64,000 bases of DNA. Source: Halopseudomonas pelagia CL-AP6 (GTDB lineage Bacteria; Pseudomonadota; Gammaproteobacteria; Pseudomonadales; Pseudomonadaceae). The DNA is taken from assembly GCF_000410875.1 (NCBI RefSeq), contig NZ_AROI01000009.1:1-64000 (forward strand), in the 5' to 3' direction. A model generated the notes under the pieces. That model was not told the DNA's origin. It searched no databases and worked only from the letters and a program-made list of their open reading frames with translations. Shown one piece after another: positions 36,442 through 44,537 of this stretch (position 1 is its first letter; every line of letters starts with the position of its first letter). A program made the translations under genes and the position numbers.

Positions 36442-37311
36442 TCAGTTGCCTTCTTTGAGTACGTCGGGCGTGACGGCCCGATGGAAGCCATCGAAAGGCG
36501 CAGTGTTTTTCGCCGCAGGCAGTGGCCATACCGCATTGCCCAGGCTGGCACCGCCGTCGATGCGCAGGCTGGCACCATTGATAAAGGCCGCAGCCGGGGA
36601 GAGCAGAAAGACGATCGCGGCGGCCACTTCTGCTTCGGTACCCAGGCGCTTGAGCGGCACGCCGTCTTTCAGGCGCGGGATGATTGCCTGCATGGCGCCG
36701 TCATAGGTATCCATGCCGCTAGAGGCGATCCAGCCCGGCGCTACGGCGTTAACCGCGACCCCGGCATGCGCCCATTCAAAGGCGGCGGTCTTGGTGAAGT
36801 TGTCCATGCCGGCGCGCGCGGCGCCAGAGTGGCCCATCCCGGGCATGCCGCCCCACATATCGGCGAGCATATTGACGATACGCCCGCCGGTTTTGCCCAT
36901 GCTCTGATTAAACACCTCGCGGGCTACCAGAAAGCCGCCTACCAGGTTGGTGCGCATGACGGTCTCAAAGCCCTTCTGGCTGATCGCGGCCAGGGGCGCC
37001 GGGTATTGACCGCCCGCGTTATTCACCAGGCCGTGAATGCAGCCGTGGTCCTGCACGATAGTGGCGACCAACTGGCGTACTGACTCTTCTTCGCGAATGT
37101 CACAACGTTGCCAGCTGGCTTGCCCGCCGTCCTGGATAATCTCGGCGCAGGTGTTTTCCAGCTTCTGCGGCTGGCGGCCGACCAGCACCACATGCGCACC
37201 GAGCGCGGCCAGCTCATGGGCCGTGCAGCGGCCAATTCCGCTACCGCCTCCGGTAACCATGATGGTCTGCTGTTTGAATAAGTCTGGTTTAAAGATGCTG
37301 TTATAGCGCAT
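36442..37311 (-). CDS. atuB: Short-chain dehydrogenase/reductase AtuB
   Basis: 289 aa. NAD(P)-binding TGGGSGIG near the N terminus and NNAGG. The classical YxxxK pair is not present: the aligned segment reads HSGAARAGMDNFTKT, so Tyr and Lys are replaced. The same block occurs in 2,4-dienoyl-CoA reductase-type SDRs, which use a different catalytic arrangement. In atu literature it is linked to citronellol/citronellal oxidation, but dienoyl-CoA reduction is equally possible from sequence. Start at 37311 sits 22 bases after atuA. Confidence 0.82.
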   Translation of the reverse strand: MRYNSIFKPDLFKQQTIMVTGGGSGIGRCTAHELAALGAHVVLVGRQPQKLENTCAEIIQDGGQASWQRCDIREEESVRQLVATIVQDHGCIHGLVNNAGGQYPAPLAAISQKGFETVMRTNLVGGFLVAREVFNQSMGKTGGRIVNMLADMWGGMPGMGHSGAARAGMDNFTKTAAFEWAHAGVAVNAVAPGWIASSGMDTYDGAMQAIIPRLKDGVPLKRLGTEAEVAAAIVFLLSPAAAFINGASLRIDGGASLGNAVWPLPAAKNTAPFDGFHRAVTPDVLKEGN

Positions 37312-37333
37312 TGATTTGCATCCAATTGTTATT

Positions 37334-39121
37334 TTAATCAAGCAGTGTGGGAGGAATGCTGATGGGGATTTCCAGCAGCTGTTGGGCAAACGCCTTGCCC
37401 TGCGGATCGATCCGCAGGCTGGCCACGCCGCCGCCACCCAGGCTGTTCTCCAGCAAGAAATTCAGGCTGTGACTGCCAGGCAAATACCAGCGGGTTACCC
37501 GGCCGCGCTGGGGGTCGAGTACATGCGCCATCCACTCAGCGACTCGTTGCTCGCTCAGGGCGGCGGCGATCCACGGCAGATAGTCAGCCCGCCGGGCCAT
37601 AACGCCAATATTGCTATGGTTGCCCTTGTCGCCGGAACGGGCCACGGCCAGGTGCAGCAAGGGCACTTGAATGCAGCCGCTGGTCCCGGTCGTTGGCGGC
37701 TCTGGTGCAATGGGTACTGATTCTGGGGTGGGCGGTGCGGCAATGAGTTCAGGCAGCGTCACCGGGTAGGTTTGCCCATCCAGCTGGACGCTGAGCCGGC
37801 AATCGGCCTTGTCGATCAGAAAGGAGAACAGCCGGATCATCGGGTATACCGTCGGCCGACCGCCAACGATGCCGGTCAGGCCCGGTGCCATACCGGTGGC
37901 AGCCTGAGCGATCTCTCTGGAGAACAGCACTAGAGCCTGTTTGTCGGTATGGCTGACGCCGATCTTGATCACCACTTCGCGGCTGTCAGCGCGCCGCGCG
38001 TGGGGGCCGTAGGTGGCTTCGCTGCCGAGCAATTCGACATCCACCCGGCGATAATCCTCCCAGCCGCGTTGGGCGAACATGCCCCGGGTTCGGGTAACGA
38101 TGGCCTGGCTGACGCGCTCGGCTTTGGCTACTGCATCCACGCCGGCCATCAGACAACTGGCGGTACATTTGAAACCATCCGGCCAGGTCGCGCTGACCTT
38201 GTACTGGTTACTGGGTGCGCGGCCTGTGGCTCCGGTGATTGCGACCACATTGGCGGCATGCTGGCTGAGCCTGACCTGCGAGAAGTCGCAGATGACATCC
38301 GGCAGCAGATAGTTGCCTGGGTCGCCGATTTCATACAGCAGTTGTTCGCCCACGCTCAGAGGGCTGATCAGGCCGCCACTGGCATCGGGCTTGCTGATCA
38401 GTATGCGCCCGGTCTCGTCTATCTCGGCGATGGGGAAGCCGATATGTTCGTAGTCGGGTACTTGCCGCCAGTCGGTAAAGTTGCCGCCAGTGCATTGCGC
38501 GCCGCACTCAACCAAGTGACCAGCCAAGGCTGCTTGGGCAAGGTGATCATAGTCGTCCCAGGCCCAGCCGAATTCATGTATCAGCGGCGCGCTGACCAGC
38601 GCGCTGTCGACAATCCGCCCGGTAATCACAATATCCGCGCCCTGTCGCAGCGCGGCGACAATGCCGGGTGCGCCCAGATAGGCGTTGGCAGACAGGCACA
38701 GCGCGGGTAGTGGCTCACCACTGAACATATCCTGCAGGCCGCGCTCCTTGAGTGCGGGCAGTTGCGGGCGCAGGTCGTCGCCCAGCAGCACGGCGACCTT
38801 CAGATTCACCCCAGCGCGCTGGCAGGCGGCTTGCAGCGCGGCGGCACAGGCCTGCGGATTGACGCCGCCAGCGTTGCTGATGACCTTGATGCCTCGTGCG
38901 GCCAGTCGTGGTAAGAGCGGTTCGAGCACCTCGACAAAGTCGGTGGCGTAACCGGCGTCGGGCTTTTTCATGCGCGCGCCGGCCATGATCGACAGCGTGA
39001 CCTCTGCGAGGTAGTCAAACACCAGGTAATCCAGCTCTGCGCCATTCACCAGTTGGGCTGCGGCACTGGATGTATCACCCCAGAAAGCACTGGCGCAGCC
39101 GATACGGACACTGTTTTTCAT
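37334..39121 (-). CDS. atuA: Acyclic terpene utilisation protein AtuA
   Basis: 595 aa, first gene of the operon. N-terminal about 450 residues match the AtuA/DUF1446 family (RIGCASAFWGDTSSAAAQLV, LDYLVFDYLAEVTLSIM, DIVITGRIVDSALVSAPLIH). The C-terminal 110 residues carry RSGDKGNHSNIGVMARR, a conserved AtuA-like ferredoxin-fold tail. The biochemical role is not settled; a hydroxy-isohexenylglutaryl-CoA lyase step has been proposed for the cluster. GGAGAAG lies 4-10 bases upstream of the ATG. Confidence 0.9.
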   Translation of the reverse strand: MKNSVRIGCASAFWGDTSSAAAQLVNGAELDYLVFDYLAEVTLSIMAGARMKKPDAGYATDFVEVLEPLLPRLAARGIKVISNAGGVNPQACAAALQAACQRAGVNLKVAVLLGDDLRPQLPALKERGLQDMFSGEPLPALCLSANAYLGAPGIVAALRQGADIVITGRIVDSALVSAPLIHEFGWAWDDYDHLAQAALAGHLVECGAQCTGGNFTDWRQVPDYEHIGFPIAEIDETGRILISKPDASGGLISPLSVGEQLLYEIGDPGNYLLPDVICDFSQVRLSQHAANVVAITGATGRAPSNQYKVSATWPDGFKCTASCLMAGVDAVAKAERVSQAIVTRTRGMFAQRGWEDYRRVDVELLGSEATYGPHARRADSREVVIKIGVSHTDKQALVLFSREIAQAATGMAPGLTGIVGGRPTVYPMIRLFSFLIDKADCRLSVQLDGQTYPVTLPELIAAPPTPESVPIAPEPPTTGTSGCIQVPLLHLAVARSGDKGNHSNIGVMARRADYLPWIAAALSEQRVAEWMAHVLDPQRGRVTRWYLPGSHSLNFLLENSLGGGGVASLRIDPQGKAFAQQLLEIPISIPPTLLD

Positions 39122-39150
39122 GTGCTTCTCCGTTGCATCTGGCTCACCTT

Positions 39151-39205
39151 ACCAAGCAAGCGCTTGGTTTGAAAAGTGCTGGTGAATAGCGTTTAATGCC
39201 AGCAC
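39151..39205. promoter_or_regulatory. Candidate AtuR operator in the divergent atuA-atuR region
   Basis: Two palindromic elements lie in the 136-base divergent region. ACCAAGC-N4-GCTTGGT (39151-39168), which includes the perfect 10-bp CAAGCGCTTG, is a typical TetR-type operator. GTGCTGG-N16-CCAGCAC (39176-39205) is the second. AtuR of P. aeruginosa is known to bind inverted repeats in this position. The -35/-10 pairs were not confidently placed. Confidence 0.55.
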
Positions 39206-39257
39206 TGACCTTTGGCGTAAATGCCTTCTTTCTTCCTACCGTTGTCCAGAGAGCCTG

Positions 39258-39893
39258 ATGCATCCCAACGCACCTGAGAAAAACCAGAAAATGTTTGCCG
39301 ATCTTATTGCGGCGGGGCTGTTGACTGATCCTGCTACCGCTCGCGGCAGGTTGCTGCAGGCCGCAGCACATCTGTTCAGCAGCAAGGGTTTCGAGCGCAC
39401 CACGGTACGGGATCTGGCGGCGGCGGTGGGTATCCAGTCTGGCAGCATCTTTCATCATTTCAGGAGCAAGGACGATATTCTGCGCGCGGTGATGGAGGAA
39501 ACCATCCACTGCAACACAGCGTTGATGCGTTCTGCGCTTGAGGGCTTGGGCGATCCCAAGCAGCGGCTGCTGGCGCTGATTCGTTGTGAGCTGCAATCCA
39601 TCCTGGGTGGCACCGGAGAGGCGATGTCGGTGCTGGTGTATGAGTGGCGATCCTTGTCTGAGGAAGGGCAGCAGTTGATTCTCGACTTGCGTGATGTTTA
39701 CGAGAGCGTATGGCTGGAGGTATTGCAGCAGGCTTACGAGGCAGGGCTGGTCAGTCTGGAGCCGTTTATTTTGCGTCGTTTACTGACCGGGGCGCTGTCC
39801 TGGACTATCACCTGGTTCAATCCCCGAGGGGCGATCAGTCTGGACGATTTGTCCGAAAAGGCGCTTGAAATGCTGGTCCATTCCGCGAACTAA
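39258..39893 (+). CDS. atuR: TetR-family regulator AtuR
   Basis: 211 aa. N-terminal helix-turn-helix (GRLLQAAAHLFSSKGFERT, VRDLAAAVGIQSGSIFHHF) and a divergent ligand-binding C terminus. Probable repressor of atuABCDEF, relieved by geranyl- or citronellyl-CoA (from the AtuR family, not tested here). Divergent from atuA, with palindromes between them. The following 130 bases to the next gene contain no motif I can name. Confidence 0.85.
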   Translation: MHPNAPEKNQKMFADLIAAGLLTDPATARGRLLQAAAHLFSSKGFERTTVRDLAAAVGIQSGSIFHHFRSKDDILRAVMEETIHCNTALMRSALEGLGDPKQRLLALIRCELQSILGGTGEAMSVLVYEWRSLSEEGQQLILDLRDVYESVWLEVLQQAYEAGLVSLEPFILRRLLTGALSWTITWFNPRGAISLDDLSEKALEMLVHSAN

Positions 39894-40023
39894 CCAATGA
39901 TTTAAGGTATCGTATGGGCTAGTTGATGGCCATGTAGCATTCTTCTGTGGTGCTGTCTCAGCGATGCCGTTTAAACGACCACTATTTAAGCGACGCTATT
40001 AATGCGTCCAGTAAACTACTCCC

Positions 40024-40800
40024 TTGAAAATTGCTCATCCTGTTCTATCCCTGCTGGCGCTGCTGATGTTGGTTGCTCCCAGCGTCCAGGCGCATCCTGT
40101 GCCGGTCAGCGTGGGCGGCTATGTTTTTCCACCTTTTGTGAATAACCCTGCGGGCGGCCGGTGGTCGGGGTTGAGCCTGGAGGTGATCGACGCCCTGAAT
40201 AGCTTGCAGGATGAATATGAGTTCGTATTTTTTCCTACTTCAGCCCGCCGTCGTTTTCATGATTTCGATAAAGGTCGTTACCACCTGATGCTGTTTGAAA
40301 GCCCGCACTGGGGCTGGCAGCAATCGCCGGTGGTTGGCTTGCGCAGCCCTTTGGTGGGTAGCGAAGTGTTCATAGCCAAAGCTATCGAGGGGCGAGGGCA
40401 GGATTATTTCAACGATCGCGAGGGTAAAAGAATCGCGCTATTTAGCGGATACCACTATGCCTTTGCCCAGTTTAATGCTGACCGGGACTACCTGCGCACG
40501 CAGCACAATGCGGTAATGACCCTGTCCCATGAGAGCAAGATTCAGATGGTGCTGCGTGGGCGGGCAGAATTGAGCGTCGTGAGCGCGGCTTTTTTGCAGC
40601 AGTATCTTGCCGTGCACCCTGAGCACGAGGGCCAACTGCTGATGGGGGCAGAGCCTGATCAAGAGTACCGTCACGCGCTGATAGTACGCCAGGACGCGGC
40701 ACCTGGAATTGCTTATCTGGGTGAGCTGTTCTCACGACTCGAAAGCACCGGTGAATTGACTAGGCTGCTCGCCCGCCATGGTATCGTTGATACCGACTGA
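40024..40800 (+). CDS. Periplasmic solute-binding protein (SBP_bac_3-like)
   Basis: 258 aa from a TTG start (no ATG fits the signal peptide). Signal peptide ends VQA-HP at residue 23 (MKIAHPVLSLLALLMLVAPS). The body resembles amino-acid/periplasmic binding-fold proteins of family 3 (VGGYVFPPFVNN near the N terminus, GLSLEVIDALNSLQ, SPLVGSEVFIAKA, MVLRGRAELSVVSAA). No ABC permease is nearby, so it may be a sensor or orphan binding protein rather than a transporter part. Ligand unknown. Confidence 0.7.
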   Translation: MKIAHPVLSLLALLMLVAPSVQAHPVPVSVGGYVFPPFVNNPAGGRWSGLSLEVIDALNSLQDEYEFVFFPTSARRRFHDFDKGRYHLMLFESPHWGWQQSPVVGLRSPLVGSEVFIAKAIEGRGQDYFNDREGKRIALFSGYHYAFAQFNADRDYLRTQHNAVMTLSHESKIQMVLRGRAELSVVSAAFLQQYLAVHPEHEGQLLMGAEPDQEYRHALIVRQDAAPGIAYLGELFSRLESTGELTRLLARHGIVDTD

Positions 40801-40924
40801 TTCTGTACCTTCTGCATAAATACGCTAAAATGCCGCGTCCGCTTAGCGTGAGTTGGGCTGGCCGACCATGGGCACTTGTGCTGCTTAGGGTTGTCTATCC
40901 AGTAGTCTCTTCAAAGGATTTCCC

Positions 40925-41596
40925 ATGCCGTCAGTTTTTAAAGCTTCCTGCCTTGCCGCGCTTATGGCGGCCAGCATTGGTTTCCCCAGCGTTCTGTATG
41001 CAGAAGCTGAAGTGCAGCAAAGCGATAGTGAGGCCACTGAAGACACCGTGGTCGATAGCAAGGTGATTGTTGGCTGGATTGAAAAAGGCCGGATTCTACC
41101 GGAGCATACGGCGGTAAAGATCAAGGTCGATTCCGGCGCACTGACGTCTTCCATGCACGCTGTCAATATTGAAGACTTCAAGCGTAAGGGCAAACAATGG
41201 GTCCGCTATGATGTGCCGGTGAAGGATGCTGATACCGGTGAGCGGATCAAGCTGCAATTTGAGCGCCCAGTTTTCCGTCGTATCCTGGTACGGGGTGCGG
41301 GTGGAGAAGACCGTCGTCCGGTGGTGAAAATGACCATCTGCATGGGCGAGCGCGTCTATGAAGAGCAGTTTTCTCTGCGTGACCGGGGCGACATGACCTA
41401 TCCGGTGTTGATCGGTCGACGGACCATTGAGCATATCGGGCTGATTGATGTGTCGCGCACCTTCATGCTGCCGCTGGAGTGCAGCCAGTTCGAGGAAGAC
41501 AAGGAACGCGACAAGCAGGCGCGCCTAAAGGACCAAGAGGCTTTGGATAGTGAAGCCGATGGCCCTGAGGAAGTGGAAGAAGAGCACGAGGAATAA
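40925..41596 (+). CDS. Secreted RimK-C-type (retropepsin-like) protein
   Basis: 223 aa. Signal peptide with cleavage after VLYA (residue 26). KVIVGWIEKGRILPEHTAVKIKVDSGALTSSMHA contains a retropepsin-type DSGA (Asp69) in a fold related to the C-terminal region often annotated 'ATP-dependent zinc protease / RimK-C' (PF05618). GDMTYPVLIGRRTI is the second conserved block. The C-terminal 30 residues are acidic and charged (ending EEHEE). A periplasmic protease or binding role is inferred. Confidence 0.68.
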   Translation: MPSVFKASCLAALMAASIGFPSVLYAEAEVQQSDSEATEDTVVDSKVIVGWIEKGRILPEHTAVKIKVDSGALTSSMHAVNIEDFKRKGKQWVRYDVPVKDADTGERIKLQFERPVFRRILVRGAGGEDRRPVVKMTICMGERVYEEQFSLRDRGDMTYPVLIGRRTIEHIGLIDVSRTFMLPLECSQFEEDKERDKQARLKDQEALDSEADGPEEVEEEHEE

Positions 41597-41663
41597 TCCG
41601 GGGCAACATGCTCGTTGCGTGATCTAGACTGGTTGGTGGCGCGCGTCACCGACCCGTATCTGG

Positions 41664-42194
41664 TCACCACATGAGGTCGTCGGGTACCTGGAACGCGGCG
41701 TACGGATCATCTTCCGCCGGCGCTTGCTGTTCGATCTTGGCAATATGCACTGGCCATTGTGGCGCGCGCTCGCTGACCTTGTGGGCTATCTCGACCGGGA
41801 TCAGCTCAAAATTGCCTGACATCCGTACGACGCCCAGCTGGCCTCGGCTCAGCTTGCCAAATTGTTCCTCGGTGACATAAATCTTCTTGATCTTGTTTTT
41901 GCTGGCGAACTGGTACGCGGTCTCGCCGCCGGTGCGGTCCAGTTTGTTCTGTTCGATTAATTGCTTGGCTTGAGCTTCCCGTTCCTTGCGCGTGGCATCG
42001 TCTTTGCGCTGCTGGTTTAGCGCGCGATCACGCTCAAGCTTGTCTGCGCGAGCCTTTTCGACCGCTGCGGCAGGGTTATGGATCTTTTCCGGTTCGTTTT
42101 TGGCCGCTTTTTTCTTTGCTCGCTGGGCCTGTTTGAGCTTTTTCTCATCGACCAGACCGGCCTTGAGTAATTGGGCTTGCAGTGAATTGACCAT
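41664..42194 (-). CDS. DUF2058 family protein
   Basis: 176 aa, highly charged. N-terminal coiled-coil-like segment (LQAQLLKAGLVDEKKLKQAQRAKKKAAKNE) and Lys/Ala/Glu/Arg-rich repeats to about residue 85, then a compact C-terminal domain (AYQFASKNKIKKIYVTEEQF and RGQLGVVRMSGNFELIP). YaiL-like proteins share this build; the name is a family label and no function is established. Stands alone. Confidence 0.8.
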   Translation of the reverse strand: MVNSLQAQLLKAGLVDEKKLKQAQRAKKKAAKNEPEKIHNPAAAVEKARADKLERDRALNQQRKDDATRKEREAQAKQLIEQNKLDRTGGETAYQFASKNKIKKIYVTEEQFGKLSRGQLGVVRMSGNFELIPVEIAHKVSERAPQWPVHIAKIEQQAPAEDDPYAAFQVPDDLMW

Positions 42195-42246
42195 ACTGGG
42201 GAGCTACCTGCCTCGAACTGTTAATAATGAAAGCGCCATTCTAGCC

Positions 42247-42423
42247 TCAATCCTGTTCTTTTTCCCGCGCTTCCTGTGCTTCCATCTCAGCTTGGCGCGC
42301 CTTGATTCGTTTCATTTTCTCCTTGCCGATGGGCATTTTGTAAGCGGTTATGTAGACTTTATAAAGTCCACCCGCGACGGTTATAACGGCGAGTATCACG
42401 AATATCCAGCCGATTAAAGACAT
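42247..42423 (-). CDS. Small single-helix membrane protein (possible DUF2897)
   Basis: 58 aa. Translation begins MSLIGWIFVILAVITVAGG, a hydrophobic membrane helix, followed by a charged tail (KEKMKRIKARQAEMEAQ) rich in Lys/Arg/Glu and ending REKEQD. AAGG lies 9 bases upstream of the ATG. Small membrane proteins of this shape in pseudomonads are labelled DUF2897; the assignment is tentative. It lies divergent from the D-serine ammonia-lyase gene (66-base spacer). Confidence 0.6.
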   Translation of the reverse strand: MSLIGWIFVILAVITVAGGLYKVYITAYKMPIGKEKMKRIKARQAEMEAQEAREKEQD

Positions 42424-42489
42424 GAGTATTTTCCTTAAGGCAATTGTCTATACCCTCATGATGCTCAACACCCGTTAACAAGGCAAATT

Positions 42490-43743
42490 ATGCTTGCACC
42501 TGATTTGGTCGATAATTTGCGCGGTCGTAAGCCCATGCTTTGGCTTAATCCCGGTAGCCGTAGTAGGGATGATCCGTTCTCCCCCGAATTGGTCGACACC
42601 GCCGAGCACCGCCTGCTGCGTGCCGGGCCACTGCTGGCTAGAGTGTTGCCCGAATTGGCCGGCAGCGATGGTTTGATCGAATCCCCCTTGATTGACGCGC
42701 AGGCCCTGCGTGATGCACTGGGCGGCCAGTCGCGCTGGTTGCTCAAGGCTGATAATCGTTTGCCTGTGGCCGGTTCGGTCAAGGCGCGGGGCGGCTTTCA
42801 CGAGGTGTTGGAATTCGCAGAACAGGTGGCGCTTAGACACGGGTGGGATGGAGATGATTTTGCCGCGTTGGCTGAGCCGTGCTGGCGCGAGTGCTTTGCC
42901 ACTTACCAGTTGGTGGTGGGCAGTACCGGTAACCTGGGTATCAGTATCGGGCTGCTGTCACGTGCGCTGGGGTTTCGTGCACAAGTGCATATGTCCGATG
43001 ATGCCAAGCAATGGAAGAAACGCTTGCTGCGCGAGCAGGGCGTCTGTGTCATTGAGCACGCCGGTGACTATGCCAAAGCTGTGGCTGCCGGGCGTGCGGT
43101 CGCCGAAGCTGACCCGCAGGCGCATTTTGTCGATGATGAGCGCTCGCTCTCTTTATTTGCCGGTTATGCCGTCGCGGGTCGACGCATGGCTGCTCAGTTG
43201 AAAGAGCAGGGTATTAGTGTGAGCGCGAGCAATCCGCTTCTGGTCTATCTGCCCTGCGGTGTTGGGGGCGCGCCAGGCGGCATAACTTACGGGCTCAAGC
43301 AGATGTTCGGCGGGCATGTGCATTGCTTTTTCGCCGAGCCTGTTGAATCGCCCAGCGTGCTGGTTCAACTGGCGTCTGGATTGCTTAATCCAGTGTCAGT
43401 CCACGATGTCGGGCTCAGCAACCGCACTTTGGCTGACGGTTTGGCGGTGGGCCAGGCCTCCATGCTTGCGTCGGCCTGTATGCAGGATCGTCTGGCTGGT
43501 GTGTTCACGGTTCCCGATGCGTCGTTGAGTTATTACCTTGAGCTGGCGTGGGAGAAACTGGGCGAGCGGGTCGAGCCGTCTGCGACCGCCGCGTTTGCCG
43601 GGCCGGGCTGGATCAGTGGCTCGCAGGCAGGCGCACAGTGGTGTGCCCGGCATCAGATCGACCCATCCAGAGCGACGCACGTCCTTTGGTGCACCGGGGG
43701 TAGCCTGGTGCCGGATTCCGAGTTTCAACAGTGGTTGAGCTAA
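42490..43743 (+). CDS. dsdA: D-serine ammonia-lyase (D-serine dehydratase)
   Basis: Converts D-serine to pyruvate and ammonia with PLP; cytosolic. 417 aa. The Schiff-base Lys98 lies in AGSVKARGG (GSVKARGG block), and VVGSTGNLGISIGLLSRALGF is the PLP phosphate-binding glycine loop. LVYLPCGVGGAPGGITYGLKQMF is also typical (shown in part: PCGVGGAPGG). Slightly shorter than E. coli DsdA (442). The DsdX permease and DsdC regulator are not adjacent, so substrate delivery is unexplained here. Confidence 0.93.
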   Translation: MLAPDLVDNLRGRKPMLWLNPGSRSRDDPFSPELVDTAEHRLLRAGPLLARVLPELAGSDGLIESPLIDAQALRDALGGQSRWLLKADNRLPVAGSVKARGGFHEVLEFAEQVALRHGWDGDDFAALAEPCWRECFATYQLVVGSTGNLGISIGLLSRALGFRAQVHMSDDAKQWKKRLLREQGVCVIEHAGDYAKAVAAGRAVAEADPQAHFVDDERSLSLFAGYAVAGRRMAAQLKEQGISVSASNPLLVYLPCGVGGAPGGITYGLKQMFGGHVHCFFAEPVESPSVLVQLASGLLNPVSVHDVGLSNRTLADGLAVGQASMLASACMQDRLAGVFTVPDASLSYYLELAWEKLGERVEPSATAAFAGPGWISGSQAGAQWCARHQIDPSRATHVLWCTGGSLVPDSEFQQWLS

Positions 43744-43754
43744 TAATGAGAAGC

Positions 43755-44387
43755 TCAGGGCCGCATCGAATGTCCGAGCATGTCGATGGTGTAGCTGATC
43801 AGGGTCTCGGCATCCGGTAAGTCTGTGGCTTTTTGATCTGGCTGGCGCGCTTCCATAATGACGCCATGCAATGCCCCGCGCAGGAAATAGGCGGTTTTTA
43901 CCGGGTCAGCTACGCGCTCCGCGCTCAGGCTGCCGTCGGCCACGCCTTGTGTCAGCACCTCCACCATCAGCTGCATTACCTCATTACCGCAACACTGCAG
44001 CGCCTGGCTTTGTTCGTCTTCATCGAGCAAATGGGGAAAGGTACCGGACTGGGTCAGTACGTCAAAGTAATCAGGTTTCTCCTGGCTGAACGTGTAGTAG
44101 GCGCGTCCCAGCGCCCCGACCTTCTGAATACCCACGTCTTCGGATTGGCTCACCTCAACGAAGCGATTACGCAGTGATTCCACCGAGCGCAACATGATGC
44201 CGCGCATAATCGCGGTCTTGTCCTTGAAGTACACATAGAGCAGCGCGCGGCTGAGTTGCGCGGTGCGGGCAATTTCGTCCATGGAGCATTTGTCGAAGCC
44301 CTTGCTGAAGAAGGCCTGCTCGGCAGCGTCGAGAATGCTGTCCCGACGCTCTTGTTTTTCCTGTTCACGACGCTGATCAAGACTCAT
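43755..44387 (-). CDS. TetR-family regulator of the divergent efflux genes
   Basis: 210 aa. HTH: SILDAAEQAFFSKGFDKCSM and DEIARTAQLSRALLYVYF. Start chosen at 44387 because GGAAAGAG lies upstream; the preceding TTG codon is an artefact. It is divergent from the membrane-fusion and RND genes with two palindromes between, so repression of the pump is likely (inferred). The layout mexL-mexJK is analogous, but homology was not tested. Confidence 0.85.
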   Translation of the reverse strand: MSLDQRREQEKQERRDSILDAAEQAFFSKGFDKCSMDEIARTAQLSRALLYVYFKDKTAIMRGIMLRSVESLRNRFVEVSQSEDVGIQKVGALGRAYYTFSQEKPDYFDVLTQSGTFPHLLDEDEQSQALQCCGNEVMQLMVEVLTQGVADGSLSAERVADPVKTAYFLRGALHGVIMEARQPDQKATDLPDAETLISYTIDMLGHSMRP

Positions 44388-44465
44388 GGGCTCTCTTTCC
44401 AATGCGGTTCGGTACCCCTCGGGGCCGCTTCAGAGCGGCAACCGATAACGTGTTTTACGCGCTTG

Positions 44466-44490
44466 TTGACAAAGTGTCAATTAATGACAA
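44466..44490. promoter_or_regulatory. Candidate TetR operator overlapping the pump promoter
   Basis: TTGACA-AAG-TGTCAA (44466-44480) is a perfect inverted repeat. It overlaps a second palindrome, TGTCA-ATTAA-TGACA (44475-44489). TTGACA also fits a -35 hexamer, so binding here would block RNA polymerase. It lies between the divergent TetR and efflux genes. Confidence 0.6.
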
Positions 44491-44537
44491 TATGTAAGGA
44501 CGCTGATTTTCCAGTACACCCATTCTCGGAGCACGTC

